Origin: JAOUGY01 sp963785075
GTDB taxonomy: Bacteria; Actinomycetota; Acidimicrobiia; Spongiisociales; ZC4RG35
DNA: 64,000 nucleotides
Direction of reading: 5' to 3'
Assembly: GCA_963785075.1 (NCBI GenBank)
Contig: CAWATW010000007.1
Span: 372,001 to 436,000, forward strand
The notes beneath the pieces were generated by a model, which was not told the DNA's origin, ran no database searches, and saw only the letters and a list, made by a program, of their open reading frames with translations. Shown here piece after piece: positions 16,659 to 27,430 of the stretch. The stretch's first letter is position 1, and each line of letters begins with the position of its first letter. Position numbers and translations under genes: made by a program.

Positions 16659-18485
16659 ATGGCGGATCTCGGCGAAGTCCGATCGTTCGAACCGACCGTG
16701 CTGGGTGCCATGTGGCGCTACAGGTGGTTGGTGCTTCTTGCCGTTGTCGTCAGCTCCGCGCTCGCAATTGCATACGCCACCACGCAACCTGCGGTGTACA
16801 CGGCATCCGCGACCCTGGTCGTCGAGGATCCCCGTGCGAACGCGTTGTTCGATCAGGGTGCGGTCAGCCGGCCCGAACGCTACGTAGCAAACCAAGTCGC
16901 AATCCTGTCCTCGACCGTCGTGGCGGAACGGGCATCCCTGTTGGCCGGGGAGTTCGATGGCGTTGAGCTGACCTCCGACGACCTGCTCGGCTCGACGTCG
17001 ATCACCTGGGATCTCGCCAGTGACAGCATTGTCGTGTCGTTCGTGGCCTCAAATCCTGAGTCGGCGATCGCTGGAGCCAATTCCGTGGCGACCGCCTACG
17101 CCGAAATCCGCCGAGAGGAGGCGTCGGCCAGCTTCGAGGCCGCCATTGCCCAACTCGACCAATCGATCGAACTCGTCACCCAGGACCTGGATCGAACCAG
17201 CGCAGAGATCGGTGGGTTGCTGCTGGCCGACCCGTCACGATCGGCGCTGAACCGGCAGTACTCGGATGCCCTCGGCCGCTTGGTCGAGCTGCAAGGAGAG
17301 CTAGCGGACGGAACGGGTACCGACGACACGCGGGTCGCACTCGACGATATCGCACAGCAGCTCCAAACCTTGAGCCTCATCACCGGACTCGAACGCCAGG
17401 ACCCAGAGCTCGACGCCCTACTGGAACAGCAGCGCCTGGGAATCAATCGACAGTCGAACCTGGTCGAACGTCGGGACGAGTTGACGGTAGGAGCAGAGCT
17501 GGAGAGCACGGGGATCGTACTCTTCGCCCCAACCCAGGAGGCCGCCGAGTCCGGGACGCGCTTCGGTCGAATCATTGCGGTCGGTCTGATCCTCGGTGTG
17601 CTGGTGGGCGCCGGCTTGGCCTATCTGTTGGCACTTCGCCGGCGGGCGTTCACGGATCGGTTCGAACCGGAAGCGATCATCGGAGCACCACTCCTGGGCG
17701 AGATCCCGGACTTCTCGGATGAGGGTATCACCTCGGAGCTTCCAGTTCAGGGGGATCCGCTTTCTGCGGCAGCCGAGTCGTTCCGCTTCGTGGCAGCAGC
17801 CCTCGATGTCCAACTGGTCCCACGTCAGACCACCACTGGGCCGGCAGATCAGACCACGCCGGTCATCGATCGACGGCCGGTCCGTTCGCTGGTGTTGGTC
17901 TCGGCACGGCTGGGTGAGGGGAAAAGCGTGGTGGCCGCCAACATCGCTCTCGCTTCTGCCCGGCAGGGCAACCGGGTGCTGGTGGTCGACGCAGATTTCG
18001 GATACCAACGCCTCACGGAGCTACTCACCGGCAAGCCGAACTCTCAGGCCGGCCTCACCGAGTTCGTCGAGCAGGGCTGGGAGTATCGTCGCGCGGTCCA
18101 GATATTGGAGGTGGCGGGCGGCGTCAGGCTGCACCTGCTGTCTCGGGGTCAGGAACCAGTGACAGCTCCGGACTTCTTCCGGTCGGCGGCGGCGAGGTCG
18201 TTCTTCGAGAGCGCTCGAGACGAGTACGACTTGATACTGATCGACAGCCCCCCGCTGTTGCAGGTGGCGTACGCCTCGACTGTTGTGCGATACGCAGACC
18301 GGGCGATCGTGGTGGTACCCCATCGTGGAGATGCGGGCGTGCTCGGAGAGGTGGCGGACCGCCTCGAGCTCTTGGGCACCGAACCCGCCGGGTATGTGTA
18401 CAACCGAGCACCGCTCAGGGACGACATGACCCGCTCGGAAGGGTCCATGAGTGATGTTCAAGGCCGAGGGTCTGTGCAGAAGTGA
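16659..18485 (+). CDS. Polysaccharide chain-length / tyrosine-kinase protein (Wzz-BY-kinase fusion)
   Basis: A 608-residue fusion. The N-terminal Wzz-like domain has a membrane helix (WLVLLAVVVSSALAIAYA), a periplasmic coiled-coil region (about 140-280) and a second helix near 305-325. The cytoplasmic C-terminal kinase has Walker A ARLGEGKSVVAANIA, Walker A' VLVVDADFG and Walker B DLILIDSPPLL. Such proteins set polymer length and regulate export by autophosphorylation, but the C-terminal tail here has only one tyrosine pair region (AGYVYNRA) rather than a tyrosine cluster. ATG 16659 is preceded by GGAG; a TTG lies one codon upstream. Confidence 0.86.
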   Translation: MADLGEVRSFEPTVLGAMWRYRWLVLLAVVVSSALAIAYATTQPAVYTASATLVVEDPRANALFDQGAVSRPERYVANQVAILSSTVVAERASLLAGEFDGVELTSDDLLGSTSITWDLASDSIVVSFVASNPESAIAGANSVATAYAEIRREEASASFEAAIAQLDQSIELVTQDLDRTSAEIGGLLLADPSRSALNRQYSDALGRLVELQGELADGTGTDDTRVALDDIAQQLQTLSLITGLERQDPELDALLEQQRLGINRQSNLVERRDELTVGAELESTGIVLFAPTQEAAESGTRFGRIIAVGLILGVLVGAGLAYLLALRRRAFTDRFEPEAIIGAPLLGEIPDFSDEGITSELPVQGDPLSAAAESFRFVAAALDVQLVPRQTTTGPADQTTPVIDRRPVRSLVLVSARLGEGKSVVAANIALASARQGNRVLVVDADFGYQRLTELLTGKPNSQAGLTEFVEQGWEYRRAVQILEVAGGVRLHLLSRGQEPVTAPDFFRSAAARSFFESARDEYDLILIDSPPLLQVAYASTVVRYADRAIVVVPHRGDAGVLGEVADRLELLGTEPAGYVYNRAPLRDDMTRSEGSMSDVQGRGSVQK

Positions 18486-18560
18486 TGATTCAGAGGTCTG
18501 ATACAGGGCGCGCCCGAGGGCCCCGAGCGCCGCGTGACAGTCGGATAGGGGCGCTCGCCA

Positions 18561-19484
18561 GTGGCAACGACTGATCCCAGCCTCGCCGCATTGGTGTTCG
18601 ATGTTCTCGAGGAGAGTGGCATTCGTTACGCGATGCTCCATGGACGAGACCAGCTGATTCGAGGGGAGGCCTCGGATGTGGACTTGGTTGTCGACGTTCC
18701 GCCGACGCAGATCATCAAGCGCACCGCCACGGCGCTGATGGCCAAGGGTTTGTTTCCCGTCGTTGTGAGTCGGTATGACCTGGGGGAGACCAGGGCCGTC
18801 TGGTACTCGACTGAAGATGCGAGTAATGCCGTCCAGATCGACTACCTGTATGACCCTTGCGGTCTCGGCCGGATGGGACTGCGATCACCTGGTCTGCTTG
18901 CGAGCGCTGACATCGACGTAGTGCCCCCCGAGGTGATGAACCAGGCACAGATCATCTATCGGTGGCGGAAAAGCGTGTGGAAGCGGCAGGCAGACCGGCT
19001 ACGCAGTCTGCGATCGGAAGCCGCAATGCTGCCGTCAGAAGCCATCGTACGGGCCTCGGAGGTGATCACCGGCGATCGCAGAACGGCCGACGAGATTGCG
19101 GGTGCCCAGTTTCCCAACCGATGGGCTGGCGTTGCCTCGCATCCTTTGCTCCGGGCGAGGAGGCTGATTGATCGCGTTCGGAATGCGGTCGGTTATTGGG
19201 TACATGTTCCTGACGAGAGTCTGGCACGGGATATCGCGGATGTTTTTGGCCGGTTCCTTCCGTCCAGCGGCGTGGATGGAGTTCCGACAGGTTCCGTGCG
19301 TAGCCGGATGTGGTTCTTGAGGACGGTGCAGCCAGTTCGATTGCGACCGGGTGTGTTCGTGTCATATGGGGACAGCCCGATTGGCATCCGCCCTGAACTG
19401 ACTCTGCCAAGGCCTGGTCCTCTGCCGGACACACTCCAAGTCGTCGTGCGGGAGATGACCACGCGACAGAATTGCGTCTCGTGA
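18561..19484 (+). CDS. Nucleotidyltransferase-like protein of the polysaccharide locus
   Basis: A 307-residue protein whose N-terminal part carries a minimal nucleotidyltransferase-type acidic motif, ASDVDLVVDV, after a helix LVFDVLEESGIRYAMLHG. The rest has no motif I recognise; RWRKSVWKRQADRLRSLRS is a basic helix. Proteins of this kind often sit near thymidylate-kinase-like genes in surface-polysaccharide loci, as is the case here (24562). The start is GTG 18561. A role in sugar or glycan modification is only inferred. Confidence 0.6.
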   Translation: MATTDPSLAALVFDVLEESGIRYAMLHGRDQLIRGEASDVDLVVDVPPTQIIKRTATALMAKGLFPVVVSRYDLGETRAVWYSTEDASNAVQIDYLYDPCGLGRMGLRSPGLLASADIDVVPPEVMNQAQIIYRWRKSVWKRQADRLRSLRSEAAMLPSEAIVRASEVITGDRRTADEIAGAQFPNRWAGVASHPLLRARRLIDRVRNAVGYWVHVPDESLARDIADVFGRFLPSSGVDGVPTGSVRSRMWFLRTVQPVRLRPGVFVSYGDSPIGIRPELTLPRPGPLPDTLQVVVREMTTRQNCVS

Positions 19485-19677
19485 TGCGACGCTCCAATGA
19501 TCGTCTGAGAGAACGGCCGGCAACAGCCCATTTGCGGAACGGCACGGTGCGGCTGATAGAGCTGAAGGCCGATTCCTGTGCGAAGAGCACGGGTGGTTGG
19601 CTGTGCGGATGGTCGGGGAACGATGCTCTCGGGCACGTCGACGCTGCGACCGGTTCAGAAACTCAAGTTTGGTCGCC

Positions 19678-20934
19678 ATGACGGATTTGAGTGCATTCGA
19701 CCACGCAGCGAGCGCCCGTGACCGGCGTGCATTGCGGCTGTTGCTGTCCTTGTACGCGTGTGAGCCCGAAAAGGGTTCCGAGCCCGGAGCAGGGTATGCG
19801 CTGTTGCGGGCTGCTGCGGCCTTCGGGGAGTGCTGGGTGCTGACCCGCTCAAACAACCTCACCCAACTGAAGTCGGCCTTTGCGGCGGCGCCCAGTGCCT
19901 ACCCGGTCCATTTCATAGGAGTCGAGGGACCGCGCTGGCTGCTGTCGCTCAAACGGAGATTCGGCTTTATTATCCCGTATTATGTCGTCTGGCAACGCCG
20001 AGCCGGTCGAATGGCGACGGCCTTGGACCGAGCCATAGACTTCGATTTGGTGCACCATGGGACGTTCAGTTCGTTCTGGCTTCCCGTCGGGGTTTCGCAT
20101 GTCGACAAGCCGCTGATCGTGGGACCTGTGAGCGGTGGAACCACGACCCCGCGACGTGTGCTCCGCTACTTGGGGGCTCGCGGGGCGCTCTTAGATGCTG
20201 TTAGGTGGTCGGTGGGTAGGGCGCTGATTCCTTACGTGAAGAGAACCTGGATCAAGCGTGCGACGCTCGTGATCGCCCAGAATCGGAACATGGCGCAGTT
20301 CATGGCTCGGCACGGGCTCCGGGGCCGCGTTGAATCCGTGACCTTTCCGCATGCGTTGACACCCGACCTCGAGAGTGCGAACGCTCCCCAGAGATCCGAT
20401 CCAGAACCACTGGTTCTGTTCGTGGGAAGGCTCGTAGCGTGGAAGGGGCCCTTCTTGGCGCTTCGCGCCTTCTCACTGGTTGCCGGAGCGGACGCAAAGT
20501 TGGTTTTCGTTGGCACCGGACCGGCGAGTCGACGTCTTCGCCACGCAGCCGAACGACTAGGCATCGGGGATCGGGTTTCGTTGTTGGGAAACCTCCCCAG
20601 AGAGTCGGTGCTATCCCTGATGCAACAGGCCGCAGTCTTGCTGTTCCCATCGTTCCATGACTCTGCCGGCTTTGTTGTCTCTGAGGCGCTTTCACTTGGC
20701 TTGCCAGTGGTTTGCCTGAATCAGGGTGGGCCAGGAACGCTCGTGACGTACTGGCCATCAAGCATGTCGGAAGCGGTCTCGCCCGTGGGCCCGAGAATTG
20801 ATGTCGATCTCGCTGCGGCGGTAGATCGCTTCTTGCACGGCCCACCTGTCGAACGCTCGAAGGCCTCCACATCGCTTGCCGATGCGCTAGCGAAGGCGTA
20901 TGGCGAGGCGATCGCCCCGAGTTGCGATGATTAG
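19678..20934 (+). CDS. Glycosyltransferase family 4
   Basis: A 418-residue GT-B fold enzyme. The N-terminal half shows LLLSLYACEPEKGSEPGAGYALL and HHGTFSSFWLPVGV, a pattern of polysaccharide GT4 enzymes. The C-terminal half has LVLFVGRLVAWKGPFLALRAF, KLVFVGTGPASRRLR and the donor-binding region PSFHDSAGFVVSEALSLGLPVV with the E-x7-E-like arrangement. It transfers a sugar from a nucleotide donor in the cytoplasm. I prefer ATG 19678 over an earlier GTG at 19597, since the extra residues are not family-like. It appears intact, unlike the glycosyltransferase gene at 23395. Confidence 0.82.
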   Translation: MTDLSAFDHAASARDRRALRLLLSLYACEPEKGSEPGAGYALLRAAAAFGECWVLTRSNNLTQLKSAFAAAPSAYPVHFIGVEGPRWLLSLKRRFGFIIPYYVVWQRRAGRMATALDRAIDFDLVHHGTFSSFWLPVGVSHVDKPLIVGPVSGGTTTPRRVLRYLGARGALLDAVRWSVGRALIPYVKRTWIKRATLVIAQNRNMAQFMARHGLRGRVESVTFPHALTPDLESANAPQRSDPEPLVLFVGRLVAWKGPFLALRAFSLVAGADAKLVFVGTGPASRRLRHAAERLGIGDRVSLLGNLPRESVLSLMQQAAVLLFPSFHDSAGFVVSEALSLGLPVVCLNQGGPGTLVTYWPSSMSEAVSPVGPRIDVDLAAAVDRFLHGPPVERSKASTSLADALAKAYGEAIAPSCDD

Positions 20935-21135
20935 GCTCGTCTTGTTTTGCGTTGGCCTTGGTCGCAGCAGGCCCCTGCGTCGGCACCAAGCACAGCCCCG
21001 ATCTAGGCGGCGACTGGTGGCCAAACCTGCGGTCACCCGTAGGAGCTCGCGCCGCTGGCGACCGGCGCTCGCAGCTATAGGCGTGCTATGCGCGACAGGC
21101 AGGCTGAATGCGTTTCCGCATCCAAGTGAGCGATA

Positions 21136-22429
21136 GTGAACCAACGCAAGGCTGTTCTCGGGCTCGTCGATGCTGCCGCGTCGTCGCTAGCCACGTTCGC
21201 CGCTGGCGTGGCGGCGGTTCGGCTTCTCAACGGTGCCGAGCTTGGCGCGTATGCGTTGGTCTTCTCGGCATGGCTGTTGGCATCACAGGTGACGCCGCAA
21301 CTACTGCTCGTACCGGCAGAGGCAAAGCTGGTCGCCGTCTCCGATCTTCAGCGCATCGCCTCCCTTCGGAGGAACCTCCTCCTCTCTGTGCCGTCTGCTG
21401 CGTTCACCGCAGTTGCGATGCTGCCGGTGTGGTTCCTCGTCCCCGCGGAAGTGCCAGATCGTTCCGCCGCCGCTCTATTGGCCACGGGAGCCGTCGTCGC
21501 AGCGATTCTCCCCTTGCAGGAACACGGCCGTCGCCTCTTCCACTTGGGTAGGCGCCACGCATACGCTGCGGCCGTATCAGTAGTCCGGCTCGTCGTCGCC
21601 GTTGCGAGTCTGGCGGGTGGCTGGAAGTTTGGCCTAAAGCCGAGCCTCTTGCCGTTTGGCGCTTTGGCTTTGGGGGATATTGCTGCACTGATCTTGGCCG
21701 TCATATTCTCCCGGCGAGCGGGGGAAGGCTCGGCGGAATATTCGTGGCGCGAGTTGCTCGAGAGCGGACGGTGGCTCCTCGCTGGCGCGTCGTTCGGCCC
21801 GGGCGCGGGGTTCGTCGTCAGCTCGTTGGTCACACACTTGGCAGGCGCCACGGAACTCGGTACGGCCGAAGCTGCGAGGGTGGCCGCCCAGCCAATACTG
21901 GTGTTGGCGCTTGGCTTGTCGGCGGTGGCTCGGCCAAGTTCCATGGAGGCCGCTATGGACGGTGAAGAAGCGAGAGCACGACGTATTGGCCGGGGCTTTT
22001 GGCAAGGACCGCGGTCATGTCCTTGATCTACGGAGGCCTCACCTTGCTTCCGCGCGTGTGAATGTCCTTGCACGACTCATGCCAGCCTCTTTCACCGTGC
22101 CGGGACTGGTTCAGCTCAGCGTCCTTGCCGCCCTAGTGAACGGTGCGGTGTTCCTGCACCGATCAGAGCTCATCGCAATGGACAAGTCGAGGCAGCTGTC
22201 GAACGCGGAGGCGATGTCGTCCGCCGGACGTGCGGGGTTGGCGTCGGCGGCAGCCGCACTTCGGGAGTGGACGGTACCATTGAGCTTCCTCGTTGGCGGG
22301 ATCCTTCGGTGGGTACGCTTGGATATTGCGCTGAGAGACGCCTATCGGACGCGCTCGGCACAGGCGACGCAGGCCGCAACTAACGCTTGTTGCTCACTAC
22401 TTGGCCCATTCGAATGCCTGATCAATTGA
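21136..22429 (+). pseudogene. Oligosaccharide flippase-like membrane protein, frame-broken
   Basis: The first ~285 residues form membrane segments of a Wzx/MATE-like exporter (VDAAASSLATFAAGVAAVRLL, GAYALVFSAWLLASQVTP and several more). After about 21990 the reading breaks. A further helix, LLARTAVMSLIYGGLTLL, is in a second frame, and PGLVQLSVLAALVNGAVFLHRSELIAM in a third. The restored length, about 430 residues, is right for a flippase that moves lipid-linked repeat units across the membrane. At least two indels are needed, so either the assembly is faulty here or the gene is dead. The 3' end overlaps the convergent TagA-type gene. Confidence 0.6.
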
Positions 22430-23172
22430 AAGTGGTGACCAACGTCGCGAAGCCCGGGTTGTTCCACGAGTATCTTCGCCAGAGCCGTCTTGGTTCCTGC
22501 GAGAGTCGAACAGCCATTCGAGGCCCCGTTCCTTCATCCAGGTCGGCGCCTCTCGCTCGTTCCCGCCAAGAAGTCGAAGGCGGCGCCCACACCCATGAGG
22601 GTTACACCCGGCAGTTGATGCTTTGCCCTGTGCGTCCAGTGTTCCTGCTTCGGCATACCCAGGCCTACCCACACGATGTCCGCTTGTGAGCCACGGATGG
22701 CATCGAGGATCTCGTTTTCCTCGGCCGATTCGAGTCGCCTGAAAGGCCACGATACCGCTCCGGCGATGCGGACGTTCGGATTGAGTTGCGGACGGCTGTC
22801 TGCAGCTCCTTGAGCGTTTCGGGTGTTGACCCGAGGAAGAGTGTGAGAAGCGCTGATCCAAACGTTCAAGCGCGAGTCTCATGCGATCGGGTCCGTACAG
22901 GCGTGGTCTTGTTCGTGGCCCATCCAACGGAGCGCCCATACGATGGGCATTCCGTCCGGCGTGGCGACATGCATCTGCGAGCGCTCGAGCCAGGTCGGGA
23001 TCTCGGCGAGCGCTCATCACGGAATGAATCTTGCAACGGCGATTACTGTGGCCGAGTGGTGTCGGGGGCTCCCGAGGATGTCGAGGACCTCACTGGAGCT
23101 GGTGATGCTGATCGGCGTGCCGACGATTGCGCACCTGGTGGGGTATGAGTGCGTCGATTCGATATCGGGCAT
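22422..23172 (-). pseudogene. WecG/TagA/CpsF-family glycosyltransferase, broken by several frame changes
   Basis: Joining frames along the minus strand gives a nearly full-length TagA-type enzyme of about 250 residues. The pieces, in order, are CAIVGTPISITSSSEVLDIL, MSARRDPDLARALAD, TPDGMPIVWALRWMGHEQ, LYGPDRMRLAL, ADIVWVGLGMPKQEHW, GVGAAFDFLAGT, GLEWLF and RLSQEPRRLWRRYSWNNPGF. The family adds N-acetylmannosaminuronate or related sugars to lipid-linked intermediates. Each piece is well conserved, yet about five frame switches occur in 750 bases. It is the only gene on the minus strand in this locus. Confidence 0.65.
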
Positions 23173-23394
23173 GACGTTCTTTCAGTAGTGAGGTGGCGAA
23201 CATCCGCCGGTTACCGACCGTTGCCGCAAGTCCTTTGTCCGTACGAGGTCGGGCAGTCCGAACTCGGCTTACGAGCACTCTCGCCAGGGTACATAACCCT
23301 GTCACCGGTCGGTGTGGCGCTGCTGCACTCGCTCAACCGCCGCTCGTGGCGAGCCGCAAGTAGTCCTTCACATCGATGCCTAGAGTCGTCCTCG

Positions 23395-24518
23395 ATGAAA
23401 GTGGCCCAATTCCACACGTCATAGACATCGTGGCGGTGAGGACGCCGTGGTGGAGGCTGAGCCGCAGCTATTGCGCGCGTGATGGCCCATGACGTCCGAC
23501 AGGTGATCGCCCACATCCTCGACGATGGCGACCTGCCGCAGCCAGCCTGGCGGTTTCGCCGTGGAACCTCGCAGTGGATTCGGCGAGTTGGGAGGATTCT
23601 GGACGAGTTTCAGCCTGACGTCGCCCACGTCCACAACACATGGTTCGCGATGTCCCCTGCGGTGATCAGAAATGAAACGGGCCGGCGTTCCGGTGGTCAT
23701 GACGCTTCACAACTATCGATCACGTGTGTCAACGGTTTCTACGCGATGGCGCGATTTGCCATGACTTCGTGGGTACTTCCCTGTGGGACGGCGTTCGCCA
23801 TTCGTGCTATCGCAACTCCCGGGTGGCGTCTCCAGTCGCAGCAATCACCTCGACGTCCACCGGCGTTTGGGGACATTCGTCGACCTGGTCGACGTCTTCC
23901 TCGTCTTGTCCGATTTGCAGCGCCAACTCTTGATCCGGGCGGGGCTTCCGCTCGAGAGGATCGCTGATCAAGCCCAACTTCGTTCCAGACCCCGGCCCCG
24001 GCGGGCGCCGCCATCGACTTCGAACATCATTCTGTACGTCGGCGCCTTGATCTAGGAGAAGGGCGTAGACCTACTCGTTAGGCGTGGCAGTGCGCGAGAT
24101 GGATGGTTTCGAGCTCTGGATAGTGGGGGACGGCCGGACCGTGAGCAATTGGCTCGCCGTGTGTCGATGGCGTGGGGTTCCTCGGAGAGCTGCCTCCAGT
24201 GGAGGTGAGGAGCCTGATGCTCGGCTCCAGAGCCGGCTGATTCCTTCACGTTGGTACGAGGACCTTCGGAATCATCATGGCCGAGGCCCTTGCCTGCGGG
24301 TTGCCTGTTTTGAGTTGGACAGGCTCCGCAGTTGCAGAGGCTTCGTCTGTGAGTGGGCGAGGACTGGCTGGTTCCGGACCTCACGTTCGAGTCATGGTCG
24401 TCTGCGATGGCGATCCTCCGGAATGGACTGGACCAGAGGCGGAGGAAGTGCCGGAGGGCGCTCTACGAATCGCGCTACTCGCAATCTCAAGCAGGGGCAC
24501 CTCCTGGTGTCCGCGTAG
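23395..24518 (+). pseudogene. Glycosyltransferase family 4, broken by several frame changes
   Basis: Pieces of a GT4 enzyme are found in all three frames: MKVAQFHTS at the start, GGEDAVVEAEPQLLRA, MAHDVRQVIAH, RILDEFQPDVAHVHNTWFAMSP, VVMTLHNYRSRVSTVS, VDLVDVFLVLSDLQRQLLI, NIILYVGAL, GFELWIVGDG and IMAEALACGLPVLSWTGSAVAE. Their order and spacing match a ~380-residue enzyme that uses a nucleotide sugar to extend the polysaccharide repeat. At least six frame switches are needed, so no functional product can come from the sequence as given. About 220 bases before it (23173-23394) hold no gene I can see. Confidence 0.6.
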
Positions 24519-24561
24519 GCAGTGGCGGAGCACCGTTAGTGAACAAGGTCGGCGCTCGCAG

Positions 24562-26093
24562 ATGAGTCGAGGAAGGTTCATAGTCGTCGTCGGCCCTGAC
24601 GGCGTCGGGAAGAGCACCGTCGCTGCTGCTCTCGCCGATCGGCTCGGCAACCGTGGCGCCTACTTCCACTTCGTTCCAGCCCGCCCAATCGCCTCATGCC
24701 GCGGCCACTCCCGTCTCCGACCCTCGTAGCGAAGAACCGGATCGCGGGAGTCGTGTCGTCGGTTGGATCCGGCTTGTCCGCAGCCTGATGCGAGCGTGGA
24801 TGGCCTACTCGGCAGCGATCAGGCCCGCGATGTCGAAAGGCGTGACTGTCGTCGGCGACCGCTGGATCTACGGATACATGGCTCAGCCGTTTCCACTGAG
24901 GTATTACGGACCGTCATGGCTCGCAGGTTGATGCTCCGGCTCGCGCCCGCACCCGACGCCATCTACCTCCTGGGCGCCCCGCCGGATGTCGTGCACGCTC
25001 GCAAGCCAGAACTGACCATTGAGGAGATCGCAGGAGAGATGGCTCGTTGGAAGGCAGCGCTCCCTGGGGCCTTGGTCCTCGACGCGATGCGGACTCCTGG
25101 CGAACTTGCCGATGAGATGGTCGGCAACCGCGCCCCGATCTTCGAGGATGGCTTCAGGAGATATCCCCCCGGCCTCGGTCATGTACTCATTCCCACTCGC
25201 CCCCGGTCAGCCGGAGTGCACGCTTCCTCGCTTTACGCCGCCACACGATTCCGTGCGGTCGCCGGACACAGGGTGGGCCGGTTGCTCATCGCGGTCGCCG
25301 GAACCGGTTGGCTTCCCCGGGCATCTCTCGAGCAGGAAGGAGTGAGCGAGGAGCAACTCGCTGAGTTGCTCGGTACATTGCGAAAGCACGGCGTGGGCAT
25401 CGATGCGCTGGGCATCTACACCCGGACGCAGGCGGCTCGCAACGGTTTTACGTTCGTCACGATCGGAGAGGACGGGCCGACGTCATTCGTCCGGGTCGGA
25501 GAACCTTCCACGATCGAGACAGAGTGTCGTAGCCTCACGCTTCTCGAGAAGGCTTCTCCGAAGTCGTTCCAGTGCCCAAGCGTCCTTGACCGGGGCGCGT
25601 TTGGATCCCTGGAGTATTCCGCGCAATCTGTTGTTCTCCGAGGGCTTCACCGCCCCCCTCGGGATCCACCGATCGATGCGATCACGGCCGAGATCCAGAG
25701 TGCACTCGCCGAGTTGCCGAGGCCGGCGGACGTTGCTGACCATTGGGTACCCATCCACGGTGATTTCACCCCATGGAACCTGCGACAGCGCGGAACGTCC
25801 CTGAGTTTGATCGATTGGGAGCTGCCACGTGGGGTCCACCGCACGCCGACGAGGTTCTGTATCGAGCCGCCTCGCGCTCGCTCGGGCTGCGAACTGATCC
25901 CGCGCCGCGCCAGAAGAATGCGTGCGCTTTTGGCGGGCGCAATTTGCTCCAACGGGGAAAGCTCGTGACCGCCGCCTTCTCGAAGGAATTCTGGAGCAGA
26001 TGGAATGCTGAAGCCCGATCGATTTCGCAGCAGCCGGCAAATCGCCATTTCTCAAACCACGCCGGTACAACGGGTCGGGATCGGGATACGTGA
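24562..26093 (+). pseudogene. Thymidylate-kinase-like / aminoglycoside-phosphotransferase-like fusion, frame-broken
   Basis: The N-terminus, MSRGRFIVVVGPDGVGKSTVA, has a P-loop of the thymidylate-kinase type, and VVGDRWIYGYMAQP resembles its DR(Y/F) region in a second frame. The third frame (to 25968) holds DAIYLLGAPPDVVHARKPELT, a long linker, and HGDFTPWNLRQRG with LIDWE, the catalytic and metal motifs of aminoglycoside-phosphotransferase-like kinases. The end (WGPPHADEVLYRAA) lies in yet another frame. The fusion of a nucleotide-kinase-like and a small-molecule-kinase-like domain recurs in surface-polysaccharide loci. Its substrate is unknown to me. Confidence 0.6.
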
Positions 26094-27430
26094 ATCGCTT
26101 CGGGACCTGGCACGTGAACCCCGTGGAGTTCTTCTGCTGGTCACGCTCGGAGTTGCGCTTCTGTCGAGGACTCTCGTGACGTTGCTGGATCTGCCGACCC
26201 TATTCAGCTTTGGGTTCTTCCCGGTGCTGCTGGGATTGGCCCTTTCCGTGCGGGCCCGGGAATCCGTGACCGGCATTCCTTTCATGAGGCTGTTTGCGCT
26301 GTTTACCCTCGTCGTCGCCTCGAGTGCCGTGGTGAGCGGCACTCCGTTCGTGGCCGCTGTAGTGCTTTGGGCTTCGGTGAGCGTCCCCTTCTTGTTGCTG
26401 TCGAGCATTCCACGTTCGTGGGCGTCACGTTCGAGCCGACCAGTCCGAGCCACGTATGTCGGACTCCTTCTCGTGCAGGGACTCCTCGTACTTGGCGAGG
26501 CGATCTTGCTCGGAAAAAGGAGTGATGCGGCTCAAGGGTTCCTCAGTGGGCAGGGCGCAGGTCACCATGTGGTCGGGTTCATCGGTGCCGGCACGGCTCT
26601 ATACGTGGGCGTACACCTCGCTGAATCCGGTACGTCCGCGGCGCACGGCCGTCCTATGGATCGCCGTAGTGGTCGGCCTGTCAATGGCCGCTATTTTCTG
26701 GGACCAGTCAAGCCCTTCTGCTTGGGCAATCCTCGTCCTGACGTACGCCGTTCTACGCTGGAGATCGCTGAAGCTGGCCCACGTGTTGCTGATAGCGGTG
26801 CTTGTCTTCGCCGTTGCAATGAGTTTATGGGAATCCATGGCGCCTCAAGCACTGTCATGGTACGGCGAGGAATATTTCAAGGCGAAGAGCGCGACGATCG
26901 AGGCCATTTCGGACGAGTTCCAGGTGCATCCCGAGTCCGTGCCGTTTGGCATTGGGCCGGGCACAACGGCCAGCCGGGTTGCCTGGCTGGGGATGGCAGC
27001 AATCTGGTGGCGGCGCTCGGAATGAGCCCGGGGCCATCGCCAGCGAGCTCCTCCGAGTGAGAGCTCAAACCTTGTGGCGCGACTCGTCCCTCACAGCGCC
27101 TTGGTCCACTCTCCTCGGAATCGTGGGCGACCTCGGGCTGGTCGGATTGGCGGCCTATCTTTCCCTCTGGTTCTATCTCGGCGCTCGATTTCGGCACACA
27201 CCTTCCGGTAGGGCCGCGCGGTCTTGATCGGATATCTCCTGCTTATTGGGCTGTTCTACAACTGGTTAGAGGAGCCGATACTGACCCTTTTTCTTTCGCT
27301 GCCACTCGCCGATGCGCTCATAGCGGAAGAAAGAGCCCGTTTGAAGTTGGACGATAATCTGCCAGGTTCTCAGCCGCTCGGGAAGACGATTGGGTCGAAT
27401 TTGACTCAAGCGCGGTTCGATGTCGAGTGA
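26005..27430 (+). pseudogene. Polysaccharide polymerase / O-antigen-ligase-like membrane protein, frame-broken
   Basis: Membrane helices run through three frames. They include GVLLLVTLGVALLSRTLVTL, FAAVVLWASV-like segments, TAVLWIAVVVGLSMAAIFW, LAHVLLIAVLVFAVAMSLW, then TLLGIVGDLGLVGLAAYLSL and MIGYLLLIGLFYNWLEEP. A large loop with ATIEAISDEFQVHPESVPFGIGPG before the last helices is typical of Wzy/WaaL-type proteins, which polymerise lipid-linked repeat units outside the membrane. Three or so indels separate the parts. It would close the exopolysaccharide locus and complements the flippase and chain-length protein upstream. Confidence 0.6.
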
